DNA of 60,964 nt from Litorisediminicola beolgyonensis (GTDB lineage: Bacteria > Pseudomonadota > Alphaproteobacteria > Rhodobacterales > Rhodobacteraceae): the NCBI RefSeq assembly GCF_042679605.1, contig NZ_JBHTMU010000025.1, positions 1 to 60,964 of the forward strand. Reading direction: 5' to 3'. Of this stretch, positions 8,452-17,777 are shown piece by piece. A model generated the notes under the pieces. That model was not told the DNA's origin. It searched no databases and saw only the letters and a program-made list of their open reading frames with translations. Position numbers and translations under genes: made by a program. How positions within the stretch are numbered: position 1 is the first letter of the stretch; every line of letters starts with the position of its first letter.

Positions 8452-9686
8452 AGACCACATTCGCCGCGCTTCGCGTTCTGGCCCTCGCCGTCCTGCCGCT
8501 GACTGCCCTGCCTTTGGGTGGTGTCGCCCCGGCGGCCGCGCAGGGCCTGTTTTCGCCCGCGATCACCGTCAATGACAGCGTCATCACCGGCTACGAATTG
8601 CAGCAGCGCGCCCAGATGCTGACGCTCCTGAACGCGCCGGGCAATCCTCAGACGCTGGCGCGCGAACAACTGGTCGACGACCGTCTGCGGCTGCAGGCGG
8701 CGCGCGCCGCGGGGTTCGATCCGAGCCGCGAGGAAATCCTCGAAGGCATGGAAGAGTTCGCGGGCCGGGCCAATCTCAGCCGCGAAGAGTTCACCCGGGC
8801 GCTGGCCGGGGGCGGCGTGGCCGAGGAGACCTTCTACGATTTCGTTCGCGCGGGCCTGGCCTGGCGGCAGTTCGTGCAGGCCCGCTTCGCCCGCGACAGC
8901 GCGGTGAGCGAGGCCGAGGTCGACCGGGCGCTGTCCTCGTCGGCGGATGGCTCGAACGTGCGCGTGCTTCTGTCGGAGATCATCATGCCCGCCCCGCCGC
9001 CGCAGGCCGCGCAGGTCCGCGCCCGGGCCGAGCAGATCGCGCAGACGCGCTCGGAGGCGGAGTTCTCCGCCTATGCGCGCCAGTTTTCCGCGACCGCGAC
9101 GCGCGGCAGCGGCGGACGTCTGCCCTGGCAGAACCTGACCGATCTGCCGCCCGCGCTCCAGCCCATCGTGCTGGGTCTCGCGCCGGGCGAGGTGACCGAT
9201 CCGCTGCCGATCCCGAACGCCGTGGCGCTCTTCCAGCTGCGCGGCATCGAAGAGGCGGGCTACAGCGCGCCCGAGATCGCCGCGGTGGAATATGCCGCCT
9301 ATTACCTGCCCGGCGGGCGCACCGCCGAGACGCTGGCGCGCGCGCGGGTGATCGACAGCAAGACCGACCGCTGCGACGATCTTTACGGGATCGCCAAGGG
9401 GCAGGATCCCTCGGTCCTCCAGCGCGAGACGCTGCCGCCCGCGCAGGTGCCCACGGATATCGCCTTCGAGCTCTCCAAGCTCGATCCCGGCGAGATCTCG
9501 ACCGCTCTGACGCGCAACAACGGGCAGACGCTGATGGTGCTGATGCTCTGCGGGCGCACCAATGCGGTCGCCGAGACGGCGGATCGCGAGCAGTTGACGC
9601 TCGGGCTGCGCAACCGCCGGGTCACGGCGCTGGCCGATGGCTATCTCGCGCAGCTCCGCGCCGACGCCCGCATCATCGAGCGATGA
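8442..9686 (+). CDS. surA: Periplasmic chaperone/peptidyl-prolyl isomerase SurA-like
   Basis: This 414-residue protein starts with a signal peptide (AAA-QGLF near residue 30). A SurA N-terminal helical chaperone domain follows (ITVNDSVITGYELQQR), then one parvulin domain from about 165 to 265 (RVLLSEIIMPAP; GGRLPWQNL). A second C-terminal segment keeps only weak parvulin features. It helps fold outer-membrane barrels. Its place directly behind lptD fits that role. It overlaps lptD by 10 bases and pdxA by 4. Confidence 0.9.
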   Translation: MPLKTTFAALRVLALAVLPLTALPLGGVAPAAAQGLFSPAITVNDSVITGYELQQRAQMLTLLNAPGNPQTLAREQLVDDRLRLQAARAAGFDPSREEILEGMEEFAGRANLSREEFTRALAGGGVAEETFYDFVRAGLAWRQFVQARFARDSAVSEAEVDRALSSSADGSNVRVLLSEIIMPAPPPQAAQVRARAEQIAQTRSEAEFSAYARQFSATATRGSGGRLPWQNLTDLPPALQPIVLGLAPGEVTDPLPIPNAVALFQLRGIEEAGYSAPEIAAVEYAAYYLPGGRTAETLARARVIDSKTDRCDDLYGIAKGQDPSVLQRETLPPAQVPTDIAFELSKLDPGEISTALTRNNGQTLMVLMLCGRTNAVAETADREQLTLGLRNRRVTALADGYLAQLRADARIIER

Positions 9687-10654
9687 GCCCCGCGCCTCTC
9701 GCCGTCTCCTGCGGCGAACCGGCGGGGATCGGACCGGAGCTTGCCGCTGCGGCCTGGTCGGTGCTCGGCGCGTCCCTGCCCTTCGCCTGGATCGGCGACC
9801 CGGGCCATCTGCCCGAGGGCACGCCGCTGGTCGAGATCGGCTCGGTCGCGGAGGCCGCGGAGGCGGCCTCGGACGGGGTGCCGGTGCTGCCCTTGGCCTT
9901 TCCGGGCAAGCGCACGCCCGGGGCGCCGCAGCCCGCGCAGGCCGCGAAGGTCGTGGAAAGCATCGAGACCGGCGTGCGTCTGGTGACAGAGGGCGCGGCC
10001 TCGGGCCTCTGCACGCTGCCGATCCACAAGCAGGCGCTGCAGGACGGGGCGGGCTTCGGTTTTCCGGGCCATACCGAGTTCCTGCGCGATCTCGCGGGCG
10101 TCCCCGAGGTGGTGATGATGCTGGCCTCGGACCGGCTGCGGGTGGTCCCGGCGACGATCCACATCGCGCTGTCGGAGGTGCCCCGCGCGTTGACAGCCGA
10201 GCTTCTGGAGACGCGGCTTCGGATCACCCATGACGGGTTGCGGCGGCTCTTCGGCCTCTCCCGGCCGCGGATTGCGGTCGCCGGTCTCAACCCCCATGCG
10301 GGCGAAGGCGGCAAGATGGGGCGCGAGGAGATCGAGATCATCACGCCGGTGCTGGAGAAGCTTCGAGCGGAGGGCCTCGACCTCGCCGGGCCGCTCTCGG
10401 CGGACACGATGTTCCACGACACCGCCCGCGCGCGCTACGACGCCGCGGTGGCGATGTATCACGACCAGGCGCTGATCCCGATCAAGACGCTCGATTTCGA
10501 CCGGGGCGTGAACCTGACGCTGGGCCTGCCCTTCATCCGCACCTCGCCCGATCACGGCACCGCCTTCGACATCGCCGGAACGGGGCGCGCCAACCCCGCC
10601 TCGACGCTGGCCGCGCTGCGGCTGGCCTGGGACCTCGCGGGGCGGCGGGCATGA
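9683..10654 (+). CDS. pdxA: 4-hydroxythreonine-4-phosphate dehydrogenase
   Basis: The 323-residue PdxA catalyses a step of DXP-dependent pyridoxal phosphate synthesis. Family motifs are the N-terminal GEPAGIGPEL, the substrate/metal region LPIHKQAL, LNPHAGEGG and MYHDQALIP. It starts in the surA stop (ATGA) and its own stop overlaps the rsmA start. The surA-pdxA-rsmA order is widely conserved in proteobacteria. Length and motifs are complete. Confidence 0.95.
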   Translation: MSPAPLAVSCGEPAGIGPELAAAAWSVLGASLPFAWIGDPGHLPEGTPLVEIGSVAEAAEAASDGVPVLPLAFPGKRTPGAPQPAQAAKVVESIETGVRLVTEGAASGLCTLPIHKQALQDGAGFGFPGHTEFLRDLAGVPEVVMMLASDRLRVVPATIHIALSEVPRALTAELLETRLRITHDGLRRLFGLSRPRIAVAGLNPHAGEGGKMGREEIEIITPVLEKLRAEGLDLAGPLSADTMFHDTARARYDAAVAMYHDQALIPIKTLDFDRGVNLTLGLPFIRTSPDHGTAFDIAGTGRANPASTLAALRLAWDLAGRRA

Positions 10655-11493
10655 GCGCCATCGACGGCCTGCCGCCGCTCCGCGCGGTGATCGCGGAGCA
10701 CGGTCTCTCGGCGAAAAAGGCGCTCGGGCAGAACTTCCTTCTGGACCTGAACCTGACCGCCAAGATCGCGCGGCAGGCGGGCGATCTGAGCGGGCTCGAC
10801 GTGCTTGAGATCGGCCCCGGCCCCGGCGGGTTGACGCGCGGGCTTCTGGCCGAAGGGGCGCGCAAGGTGCTCGCGGTCGAGAAGGATGCGCGCTGTCTTC
10901 CGGCGCTCGCGCAGATCGCCGAGGCCTATCCCGGGCGGCTCGAGGTGGTCGAGGGCGACGCGCTGGAGATCAACCCGCTGGAGCGGCTGACCCCGCCGAT
11001 CGCGATCTGCGCGAACCTGCCCTACAATGTCGGCACCGAGCTTCTGGTGCGCTGGCTGACACCCGAGACCTGGCCTCCGGTCTGGTCCTCGCTGACGCTG
11101 ATGTTCCAGCGCGAGGTGGCCGAGCGCATATGCGCGGCACCCGGGTCCAAGGCCTATGGGCGGCTCGCGATCCTCGCGCAATGGCGCTCTGAGGCGCGGA
11201 TCGTGATGTCGCTGCCGCCCGAGGCGTTCACGCCGCCGCCGAAGATCTCCTCGGCGGTGGTGCATCTGACCGCCCTGCCCGAGCCGCGCTTTCCGGCGCC
11301 CGCGAAGCGCCTGGAGCGCGTCGTGGCCGCCGCCTTCAACCAGAGGCGCAAGATGCTGCGCGCGGCGCTCAAGGGTCTTCATCCGCAGATCGAGGAAAAG
11401 CTCGAAGCGGCGGGGATCGCGCCCACCGAGCGCGCCGAGCAGGTGCCGCTGGAGCGGTTCTGCGCGCTGGCGCGGGTGCTCGAGGAGGGCTGA
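10651..11493 (+). CDS. rsmA: 16S rRNA (adenine1518/1519-N6)-dimethyltransferase
   Basis: This 280-residue KsgA/RsmA dimethylates two adenines in helix 45 of 16S rRNA during small-subunit assembly. The SAM loop reads EIGPGPGGLT near residue 51 and the catalytic motif is NLPYNVGTELL near residue 116. The N-terminal KKALGQNFL is diagnostic. It is the last gene of the operon that begins at lptF and is followed by a strong bidirectional terminator. Confidence 0.96.
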   Translation: MSAIDGLPPLRAVIAEHGLSAKKALGQNFLLDLNLTAKIARQAGDLSGLDVLEIGPGPGGLTRGLLAEGARKVLAVEKDARCLPALAQIAEAYPGRLEVVEGDALEINPLERLTPPIAICANLPYNVGTELLVRWLTPETWPPVWSSLTLMFQREVAERICAAPGSKAYGRLAILAQWRSEARIVMSLPPEAFTPPPKISSAVVHLTALPEPRFPAPAKRLERVVAAAFNQRRKMLRAALKGLHPQIEEKLEAAGIAPTERAEQVPLERFCALARVLEEG

Positions 11494-11514
11494 GGCCAGA
11501 GCTTCGCAAATGAA

Positions 11515-11542
11515 AAAGCCGCGCCTCGATGGGCGCGGCTTT
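11515..11542. terminator. Bidirectional intrinsic terminator between rsmA and the DUF4167 gene
   Basis: An 11-bp stem AAAGCCGCGCC / GGCGCGGCTTT encloses the loop TCGATG. Flanking A runs on the left give a T run on the minus strand, and the stem itself ends in TTT on the plus strand. It lies between two convergent transcription units. Confidence 0.85.
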
Positions 11543-11564
11543 AAAAATTCTGATATCCGGGCGC

Positions 11565-12230
11565 TTACTCGGCGGCGTTGTCCGCCTTGGGTGCATCCGA
11601 GGCCTTCCGGCGCGGTTTGCGCTTGGGCTTCTGCGAGGCGTTCTCGGGCGTGTCGACCAGACCGCTGTCTTCGTCATCCTCGGAGAGATCGACCACGTCG
11701 GTGCTGCTCGAGCTTTCGCCGAACTCGGGTTCGATCACCTCGGCCCCGCCACCGCCGCCGCCCCGGCGACGCTTGGGCGCCTTGGTCTCCGGCTGCTCGG
11801 AGGCCTCGGGGCTGCCATCGTGCTGGCCGCCGCCCGATCCGTTGCCGCCATCGGAATGGCCATTGTTGCCACCGTTGTTGTCATTGCCGCCGTTGTCGTC
11901 CTGGCGGTCCGAGCGCTCGCGGTCGCGCTGCGCCTGGCGTTCGCGGTTCTCGCGTTCCTGCTGCTCGCGGCGCTCGTTCTGTTCGCGCTGCGCTTCGCTC
12001 AGCATCCGAAGGTAATGCTCGGCATGCTGCTGGAAGTTCTCGGTGGCCACGCGGTCACCGCTCAGCTGGGAGTCGCGGGCAAGCTGGTTGTACTTGTCGA
12101 TGATCTGCTGCGGCGTGCCGCGCACCTTGCCGTCCGGACCGGAGCTGTCGAAAACCCGGTTGACGACGTTCCCGACCGTATTCCGGTTGCGGTTGGACTT
12201 CGACCGCGAGCGTTTGTTCGAGGATCGCAT
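11565..12230 (-). CDS. DUF4167 domain protein with low-complexity charged tail
   Basis: The first 85 or so residues form the DUF4167 domain (basic start RSSNKRSRSKSNRNRN, then helices with YNQLARDSQLSGDR and FQQHAEHYLRML). The rest is low complexity: an Arg/Glu/Gln run, an Asn/Gly run near 115-140, a six-Gly run, acidic stretches and a basic KPKRKPRRK. This is a conserved alphaproteobacterial family of unknown biochemistry; the basic N-terminus suggests nucleic-acid or ribosome contact. It is downstream of prfA-prmC but separated by 220 bases, so it probably has its own promoter. Confidence 0.88.
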   Translation of the reverse strand: MRSSNKRSRSKSNRNRNTVGNVVNRVFDSSGPDGKVRGTPQQIIDKYNQLARDSQLSGDRVATENFQQHAEHYLRMLSEAQREQNERREQQERENRERQAQRDRERSDRQDDNGGNDNNGGNNGHSDGGNGSGGGQHDGSPEASEQPETKAPKRRRGGGGGGAEVIEPEFGESSSSTDVVDLSEDDEDSGLVDTPENASQKPKRKPRRKASDAPKADNAAE

Positions 12231-12450
12231 GAGGTGATTTCAGTCCTGTCTTTGACTGTTCCGGTGATCCGTGAGGCGCTCTGTGCTGCGCCCGTTGCGT
12301 CCGGATCACGTCGCTGTATGGCTTGGTGTCGGGCGGGACCGCCCAAAAGGCATCCGCCGTCCCGACTGATCCCGAGTAACCATGTCCGGATCGCTTTCAC
12401 AAGGGCAAATAGCGTCAAATGGGCGGAATCCCACCGAACGGGGCCCTGAA

Positions 12451-13296
12451 TCACACGGATTCGGCCAGAACGACACGGTCTCGGCCATCGAGATCGGGCA
12501 GAACGCGCAGCCGCGAGAGCCCCGCGGCGGCGAAGATCTGCGTCACGTCCGCGGCCTGCGTGGCCCCGATCTCGACCAGAAGACGGCCTCCGGGCAGGAG
12601 CCGCTCGGCGGCGCCCTCGGCGATGATGCGGTAGGCCGAGAGCCCGTCACCCTCGTCAGTCAGCGCCATGCGCGGCTCGTGAAAGCGCAACTCGGGCGCG
12701 AGCCCCGCCATCTCGTGGGCGGCGATATAGGGCGGGTTCGACACGATCAGATCGTAGCGCGCCTCGCCGAGCGCGTCGTACCAGCAGCCCTCGATCAGCT
12801 CGGCGCGGTGTTCGAGCCGCATGGCGTTGCGGTTCCAGAACGCCACCTCGAGCGCGGCGGCGCTCAGATCAACGCCGGTGCCGAGACTGTCCTCGCGCTC
12901 GGCCAGGAGCGTCAGGAGAATGCAGCCCGAGCCGGTGCCGAGATCGAGCACACGGGCGTAGGGCTCGGCCAGCGCGGCCTCGATCAGAGTCTCGGTCTCG
13001 GGGCGCGGGTCGAGCACATCGCGCGACACCAGGAACTCGCGCCCGTAGAAGAGCCTGCGTCCGATCAGGTGCGAGACCGGCACCCGGTCGGCGCGGCGGT
13101 CGATCATCACCCGGTAGACCACGGTCAGATCCGGCGCGACGGGCTCGGGCAGAAAGAGCGTCAGCCGTCCGGGCGGAACCTTGAGCACATGCGCCAGAAG
13201 CCGCCGCGCATCGCGGCCCGGATCGGGGACGCCCGCCTCGGTCAGCCGCTGCGTCGCTTCGGCGAGGATCTGCGATCCGGTCAGGGCCGCGCTCAT
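12451..13296 (-). CDS. prmC: Release factor glutamine N5-methyltransferase
   Basis: The 281-residue PrmC methylates the Gln of the GGQ motif in release factors RF1 and RF2. The SAM loop is LDLGTGSGCILL near residue 115 and the catalytic motif is NPPY near 183. The ATG at 13296 overlaps the prfA stop by 4 bases, so the enzyme is co-translated with its substrate RF1. The 220-base region downstream (12231-12450) holds no gene I can support. Confidence 0.95.
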   Translation of the reverse strand: MSAALTGSQILAEATQRLTEAGVPDPGRDARRLLAHVLKVPPGRLTLFLPEPVAPDLTVVYRVMIDRRADRVPVSHLIGRRLFYGREFLVSRDVLDPRPETETLIEAALAEPYARVLDLGTGSGCILLTLLAEREDSLGTGVDLSAAALEVAFWNRNAMRLEHRAELIEGCWYDALGEARYDLIVSNPPYIAAHEMAGLAPELRFHEPRMALTDEGDGLSAYRIIAEGAAERLLPGGRLLVEIGATQAADVTQIFAAAGLSRLRVLPDLDGRDRVVLAESV

Positions 13297-14342
13297 GCGC
13301 CCATCTCGGCCAGCTGCGCGGCCTGCGCATCGGCGGTCAGGGCGTCGATGACCTCGTCCAGATCGCCCTGCATCACCTGGTCGAGCTTGTAGAGCGTGAG
13401 CCCGATGCGGTGATCGGTAAGGCGGCCCTGAGGGAAATTGTAGGTGCGGATGCGCTCGGACCGGTCGCCCGAGCCGACCTGCGCCTTGCGGTCGGCGGAG
13501 CGTTCCGAGGCGGCGCGCTGGCGTTCGGCATCGTAGAGCCGCGCGCGGAGCACGTTCATGGCGATCTCGCGGTTGCGGTGCTGGCTCTTCTCGGAGGAGG
13601 TCACGACGATGCCGGTCGGAAGATGGGTAATGCGCACCGCGCTGTCGGTGGTGTTGACGTGCTGGCCGCCGGCGCCGGAGCTGCGCATCGTGTCGATCCG
13701 GAGATCGTTCGGGTCGATGGCGATATCGACCTCCTGGGCCTCGGGCAGGACCGCGACGGTGGCGGCGGAGGTGTGGATGCGGCCCCCGGATTCGGTCGCG
13801 GGCACGCGCTGCACGCGGTGCACGCCGCTCTCGTATTTCAGCCGCGCAAAGACGTTGTCGCCCTCGATCCGGGCGACCAACTCGCGCAGGCCGCCGAGTT
13901 CCGAGGTCTGTTCCTCGATCACCTCGACCCGCCAGCCGCGGGCCTCGGCGTAGCGCAGATACATCCGGTAGAGATCGGCGGCGAAAAGAGCCGCCTCCTC
14001 GCCGCCAGTGCCGGGGCGAATCTCGAGGATGGCGGGCCGGGCGTCGGCGGCGTCGCGCGGCAGAAGCGCGATCTGGAGCGCGGCCTCGGCCTCGGGCAGC
14101 TCGGCCCTGATCGCGGCCAGTTCCTCTTCGGCCAGCGCCCGCATCTCGGGGTCGTCGAGCATCGCCTGCGCATCGCGCCGCGCCTCGACGAGGCTGCGCC
14201 AGGCGCCGATCTGAGAAACGACGGGTTTCAACTCGGCATATTCGCGGCCCAGGGCGGCGATATCGCCCTCGCCCGTGGCAAGGCGCGCCTCGAGATACTC
14301 GAACCGCTCAACGATCTGGGAAAGGCGCTCTTCAGGAACCAT
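13293..14342 (-). CDS. prfA: Peptide chain release factor 1
   Basis: RF1 recognises UAA/UAG stop codons and releases the peptide through the GGQ motif, seen here in SSGAGGQHVN near residues 221-230. I chose ATG at 14342 (MVPEERLSQIVERFEYLEARL, which is where the family starts), giving 349 residues. A GTG at 14366 would add eight unusual residues. It is first in prfA-prmC. Confidence 0.95.
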   Translation of the reverse strand: MVPEERLSQIVERFEYLEARLATGEGDIAALGREYAELKPVVSQIGAWRSLVEARRDAQAMLDDPEMRALAEEELAAIRAELPEAEAALQIALLPRDAADARPAILEIRPGTGGEEAALFAADLYRMYLRYAEARGWRVEVIEEQTSELGGLRELVARIEGDNVFARLKYESGVHRVQRVPATESGGRIHTSAATVAVLPEAQEVDIAIDPNDLRIDTMRSSGAGGQHVNTTDSAVRITHLPTGIVVTSSEKSQHRNREIAMNVLRARLYDAERQRAASERSADRKAQVGSGDRSERIRTYNFPQGRLTDHRIGLTLYKLDQVMQGDLDEVIDALTADAQAAQLAEMGA

Positions 14343-14581
14343 GGATGCGGTTCCTTGCCGATCCACCCGGTCCGGTCAAGCCCGGGACGCATCGGACCGG
14401 GTCGAGGCGGGGTCTCGGGGCGGTCGGTTGGCGGCGCGGTTATGCGTCCGGGCCGATCTGGAGCGGGTAAATGGACCTGCGCAGCTACGGCACCGACACC
14501 GCTCGCGGCGGCGTCTCACGGCGCGAAATCCGCGCTCACTCCGACCTCCGCCGACGGGAAAAACCGTGCTATGATCGCGCT

Positions 14582-14860
14582 ATGCGCCTGATCCTGTCCC
14601 TCTTCGTCGCCGCGGCCCCCGGTCTTGCCGGTGCGGATGTCACGACCCCGGGCGGGCGGACGATTCCGTGCTACTGCACCGGCAGCCATGGCGAGCGGAT
14701 CGAGCTGGGCGAGATGATCTGCCTGCATGTCGACGGCCGCAGCTTCACCGCGCAATGCCAGATGTCGCTGAACGTGCCGATGTGGCGCGAGCTTTACGAG
14801 GGGTGTCTGTCGTCCGAAGCGCCGCGCCTGCCGGATCACTCGCCGCGCGACAGTTCCTGA
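14582..14860 (+). CDS. Small secreted cysteine-rich protein, unknown function
   Basis: This 92-residue protein has a signal peptide ending near AGA-DV at about residue 19. The mature part has six cysteines (PCYCTG, EMICLH, AQCQMS, EGCLSS among them), suggesting disulfides. The frame is open upstream, but the ATG at 14582 begins the signal peptide. Homologues with this pattern occur in Rhodobacteraceae as uncharacterised proteins. Its 3' end overlaps the convergent DUF1499 gene by 25 bases. Confidence 0.7.
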   Translation: MRLILSLFVAAAPGLAGADVTTPGGRTIPCYCTGSHGERIELGEMICLHVDGRSFTAQCQMSLNVPMWRELYEGCLSSEAPRLPDHSPRDSS

Positions 14861-15246
14861 AGCCAGCCTTCGGCGCGGGCGCGGTTGACGCCCATGTCGG
14901 ACTGGCCGAAGCGCGAGCGCGACCAGAGCTCGACCACGCCATCGCCCAACTGGATGGTGGTGTAATCGGGGAAGCCCATCCATTTCGACCGGGTGATATA
15001 GGTCACGCGGCCTTCCTCGGGGCTTCCGGCCAGAAGGTCGGTGCGCGGCGTGGCGAGTATGATGTGATCGAGGCGGCGGAACACGTCCTCGCCCCCCTCG
15101 ATCCGGCGACGCACTTGGTTCGCGCCGTCCTGATCGGCGGTCACCTTGGGATCGACATGCCAGTCCTCCGCGGGCGACGGCGCAAGGCGCACCCAGGCGG
15201 CTGCAGCTATGGCGGCGAGGATCAGAAGGATGAACAGCTTTTTCAC
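14836..15246 (-). CDS. DUF1499 domain protein
   Basis: I place the start at GTG 15246 (KKLFILLILAAIAAAAW), which gives a signal anchor followed by the DUF1499 fold (DHIILATPRT, SKWMGFPDYTTIQL, ELWSRSRFGQSDMGVNRAR); the protein has 136 residues. The pattern SRSRFGQSDMGVNRARA is characteristic of the family. It is membrane-anchored with a periplasmic domain, and the biochemical function is unknown. A weak GAAAGAG ribosome site precedes it. The next 255 bases (15247-15502) show no gene. Confidence 0.82.
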   Translation of the reverse strand: MKKLFILLILAAIAAAAWVRLAPSPAEDWHVDPKVTADQDGANQVRRRIEGGEDVFRRLDHIILATPRTDLLAGSPEEGRVTYITRSKWMGFPDYTTIQLGDGVVELWSRSRFGQSDMGVNRARAEGWLQELSRGE

Positions 15247-15502
15247 GGCGACTCTTTCGATAGCGGTGTCGTTCCGACCTATCACAGTGATCCGCCGGGT
15301 CGAGGGGCGGCACGGGGCGCGGGCGCGGAACCGGCAATTTCCTGCGCTCCGCCGCATGGGAGTGCACGAGGTCCGGGCAGAATCTAGGGCGGGCCTCTCG
15401 GGGGCTCTATGGGCAAAGGCGTCCCGGCCTGGGTCGACCCAGCCCCGCGCGCGTCCTTCCGGATCGAGAGACGCGCGCGCATTTTCCTGCTAAACTCGCG
15501 GC

Positions 15503-15709
15503 ATGGACCAGTTGATCACCCTGCTTGCCGCGTTCGACGACGCCCTCACCGCGTTCATCTCGGAATCCAAGCTTCCGTCCCTAGTGCTGCTCTTCGCCGT
15601 GGTCTTCGCGCTGTTCTGGCTCTTCGGCAGCCGTCGCTCCGCCGACGGGGCGACGGGCGATTACGGCGATTATGACGGCGGCTGCGATGGCGGCGACGGC
15701 GGCGACTGA
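15503..15709 (+). CDS. Small single-pass membrane protein with Gly/Asp/Cys tail
   Basis: A 68-residue protein with a hydrophobic helix at about residues 25-41 (PSLVLLFAVVFALFWLF), a basic SRR stop-transfer and a tail rich in Gly, Asp and Tyr (DYGDYDGGCDGGDGGD). I do not recognise it. The helix and charge distribution, and an open frame ending just before the M20 gene, make coding likely. The acidic tail could bind metal, but that is speculation. Confidence 0.5.
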   Translation: MDQLITLLAAFDDALTAFISESKLPSLVLLFAVVFALFWLFGSRRSADGATGDYGDYDGGCDGGDGGD

Positions 15710-15721
15710 TCCCGCCGGGAT

Positions 15722-16885
15722 CTAGCCGCGCGCGTGGCGGGTCTCGATCAGCCGCGCGAAGAAGCTCGCGCCGATCGGGGCGACCCGGTCGTTGAAATCG
15801 AACTCCGGGTGATGCACCGACGGCCCCTTGCCCTGGCCGAGAAACAGAAACGCCCCCGGCCGCGCTTCGAGCATGAAGGAGAAATCCTCGGCCCCCATCT
15901 CGGGCGGCACATTGGCATCGACCAGCGCCTCTCCGACGATGTCGCCTGCGATGCCCGCGGCCCAGTTTGCCTGATCGGCGTGATTGATCGTGGGCGGATA
16001 GTTGCGGCGGTAATCGATCTCGACGCCAAGCCCGTAGGCCTCGGCGATGCTGCGGCAGAGCTCGCCGATCCGGCGCTCGGCCAGGTCCCGGGTCGCGGCG
16101 TCGAAGCTGCGCACCGTGCCGCCCATCGTCACACGCGACGGGATCACGTTCGAGGCCGAGCCGCCATGGAGCTTGGTCAGCGACACGACCAGAGGCTGGC
16201 GCGGATCGGCATTGCGCGACACCACGGTCTGGAGCGCCTGCCCGAGCGCCAGAGCGCCCGGGATCGGGTCGATGCAATCCTGCGGATAGGCGCCGTGGCC
16301 GCCCTTGCCGGTCAGGACGAGATCGAAATCGTCGACCGCCGCCATGAGCGCGCCGGGCGCGGTCGAAAACCGCCCCTCCTCGGAGAACGGATCGCAATGG
16401 AGCGCGTAGACCTCTTCGATGCCGAAGCGGTCCATGACGCCCTCTTCGACCATGATCCGGCCGCCGCCAATGGTCTCTTCGGCGGGCTGGAAGAGGAGCA
16501 CGACGCGGCCGGTGAAATTGCGGGTCTCGACCAGATAGCGCGCCGCACCGAGAAGCATGGTCGTGTGGCCGTCATGGCCGCAGGCATGCATCCGTCCCGG
16601 CACGGTCGAGGCCCAGTCCGCGCCGGTTTCCTCGTCCATCGGAAGCGCGTCCATATCGGCGCGAAGGCCGGTCACGGGCCCCGGCCCCTGCCCTTCGATC
16701 ACGGCGACGACACCGGTCTCGGCGATGCCTTCATGGATCGCGTCGACACCGATCTCGCGCAGGCGCGCGACGACGAAACCGGCGGTCTCGTGGCAGTCGA
16801 GACCGAGCTCGGGATGGGCGTGCAGGTGACGGCGCCAGGCGGTGAGATCGTCGGAGAACCCGGCGATGCGGTTGAGAACGGGCAT
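15722..16885 (-). CDS. M20D-family amidohydrolase (hippurate/IAA-amino-acid hydrolase type)
   Basis: The 387-residue peptidase M20D enzyme starts at ATG 16885 (MPVLNRIAGFSDDLTAWRRHLHAHPELG). Metal and catalytic segments are GLRADMDALPMDEE, HACGHDGHTTMLLGAA, QPAEETIGGG and AEDFSFML. It hydrolyses N-acyl amino acids; the true substrate is not predictable (hippurate and N-acetyl-diaminopimelate are typical annotations). It is divergent from mazG with 63 bases between starts. Confidence 0.9.
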   Translation of the reverse strand: MPVLNRIAGFSDDLTAWRRHLHAHPELGLDCHETAGFVVARLREIGVDAIHEGIAETGVVAVIEGQGPGPVTGLRADMDALPMDEETGADWASTVPGRMHACGHDGHTTMLLGAARYLVETRNFTGRVVLLFQPAEETIGGGRIMVEEGVMDRFGIEEVYALHCDPFSEEGRFSTAPGALMAAVDDFDLVLTGKGGHGAYPQDCIDPIPGALALGQALQTVVSRNADPRQPLVVSLTKLHGGSASNVIPSRVTMGGTVRSFDAATRDLAERRIGELCRSIAEAYGLGVEIDYRRNYPPTINHADQANWAAGIAGDIVGEALVDANVPPEMGAEDFSFMLEARPGAFLFLGQGKGPSVHHPEFDFNDRVAPIGASFFARLIETRHARG

Positions 16886-16948
16886 GTGCTGGACTCCGGA
16901 AGGTCGCTGGTCCATCCCTCCTCCGATTGCGAGCGAGGAGCAAGGCTT

Positions 16949-17752
16949 ATGTCGGACGCGCTGATCCACGATCCCGAGGGCGGGCTGCCGCGACTGCGCG
17001 AAATCATGCGCCGCCTGCGCGACCCCGAGACCGGCTGTCCTTGGGATATCGAGCAGGATTTCGCCTCGATCGCGCCCTACACGATCGAGGAGGCCTACGA
17101 GGTCGCCGATGCCATCGAGCGCGAGGCCTGGGGCGAGTTGAAGGGCGAGCTGGGCGATCTTCTGTTCCAGTCGGTCTACCACGCGCAGATGGCCGAGGAG
17201 GCCGGGCATTTCAGCTTCGACGACGTCGCCAATGCCATCTCCGACAAGATGGTGGCACGGCATCCGCATGTCTTCGGCGACGAGTCGAACGACAAGAGTG
17301 CCGAACAGCAGGTCCGCGACTGGGAGGCGGTGAAGGCGGCGGAGCGCGCCGCCAAGGCCGAGACGCGGGTGCTCGACGGGGTCGCGGTCGGGCTTCCGGC
17401 GCTGACGCGGGCGGTGAAGCTGCAGAACCGCGCGGCGCGGGTGGGGTTCGACTGGCCCTCGACCGACGAGGTGATCGACAAGATCGTCGAGGAGGCGGGC
17501 GAGCTGCGTGCGGCCACCGACCCGGCGCATCGCGCCGAGGAGTTCGGAGACCTGCTCTTCGTCATCGCCAACCTCGCGCGACATCTTGAGATCGACCCCG
17601 AGGAGGCGCTGCGGGCCGCCAATGCCAAGTTCATCCGCCGCTTCTCGGCTGTGGAGGATGCGCTGGCGGAACGCGGCAAGCGCCCCGCCGACAGCGATCT
17701 GGCGGAAATGGACGCGCTCTGGGACGCAGCCAAGCGCGCCGAACGCGCCTGA
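16949..17752 (+). CDS. mazG: Nucleoside triphosphate pyrophosphohydrolase MazG
   Basis: The 267-residue MazG has two MazG domains: the N-terminal one carries EEAYEVADAIE and ELGDLLFQSVYHAQ, the C-terminal one carries DKIVEEAGELR and EEFGDLLFVIANLARHL. It hydrolyses NTPs and dNTPs to monophosphates and can lower stress-related or aberrant nucleotides. ATG 16949 follows a GAGGAG ribosome site. The 3' end is followed by the paired hairpins at 17778-17821. Confidence 0.95.
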   Translation: MSDALIHDPEGGLPRLREIMRRLRDPETGCPWDIEQDFASIAPYTIEEAYEVADAIEREAWGELKGELGDLLFQSVYHAQMAEEAGHFSFDDVANAISDKMVARHPHVFGDESNDKSAEQQVRDWEAVKAAERAAKAETRVLDGVAVGLPALTRAVKLQNRAARVGFDWPSTDEVIDKIVEEAGELRAATDPAHRAEEFGDLLFVIANLARHLEIDPEEALRAANAKFIRRFSAVEDALAERGKRPADSDLAEMDALWDAAKRAERA

Positions 17753-17777
17753 GGGGTACCGCGCGTCCCACCGGCGC

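Noticed and set aside
15734..16948. N-terminal extension of the mazG frame
   Set aside because: It is antisense to the M20D amidohydrolase gene; MazG similarity begins at ATG 16949, which follows GAGGAG.
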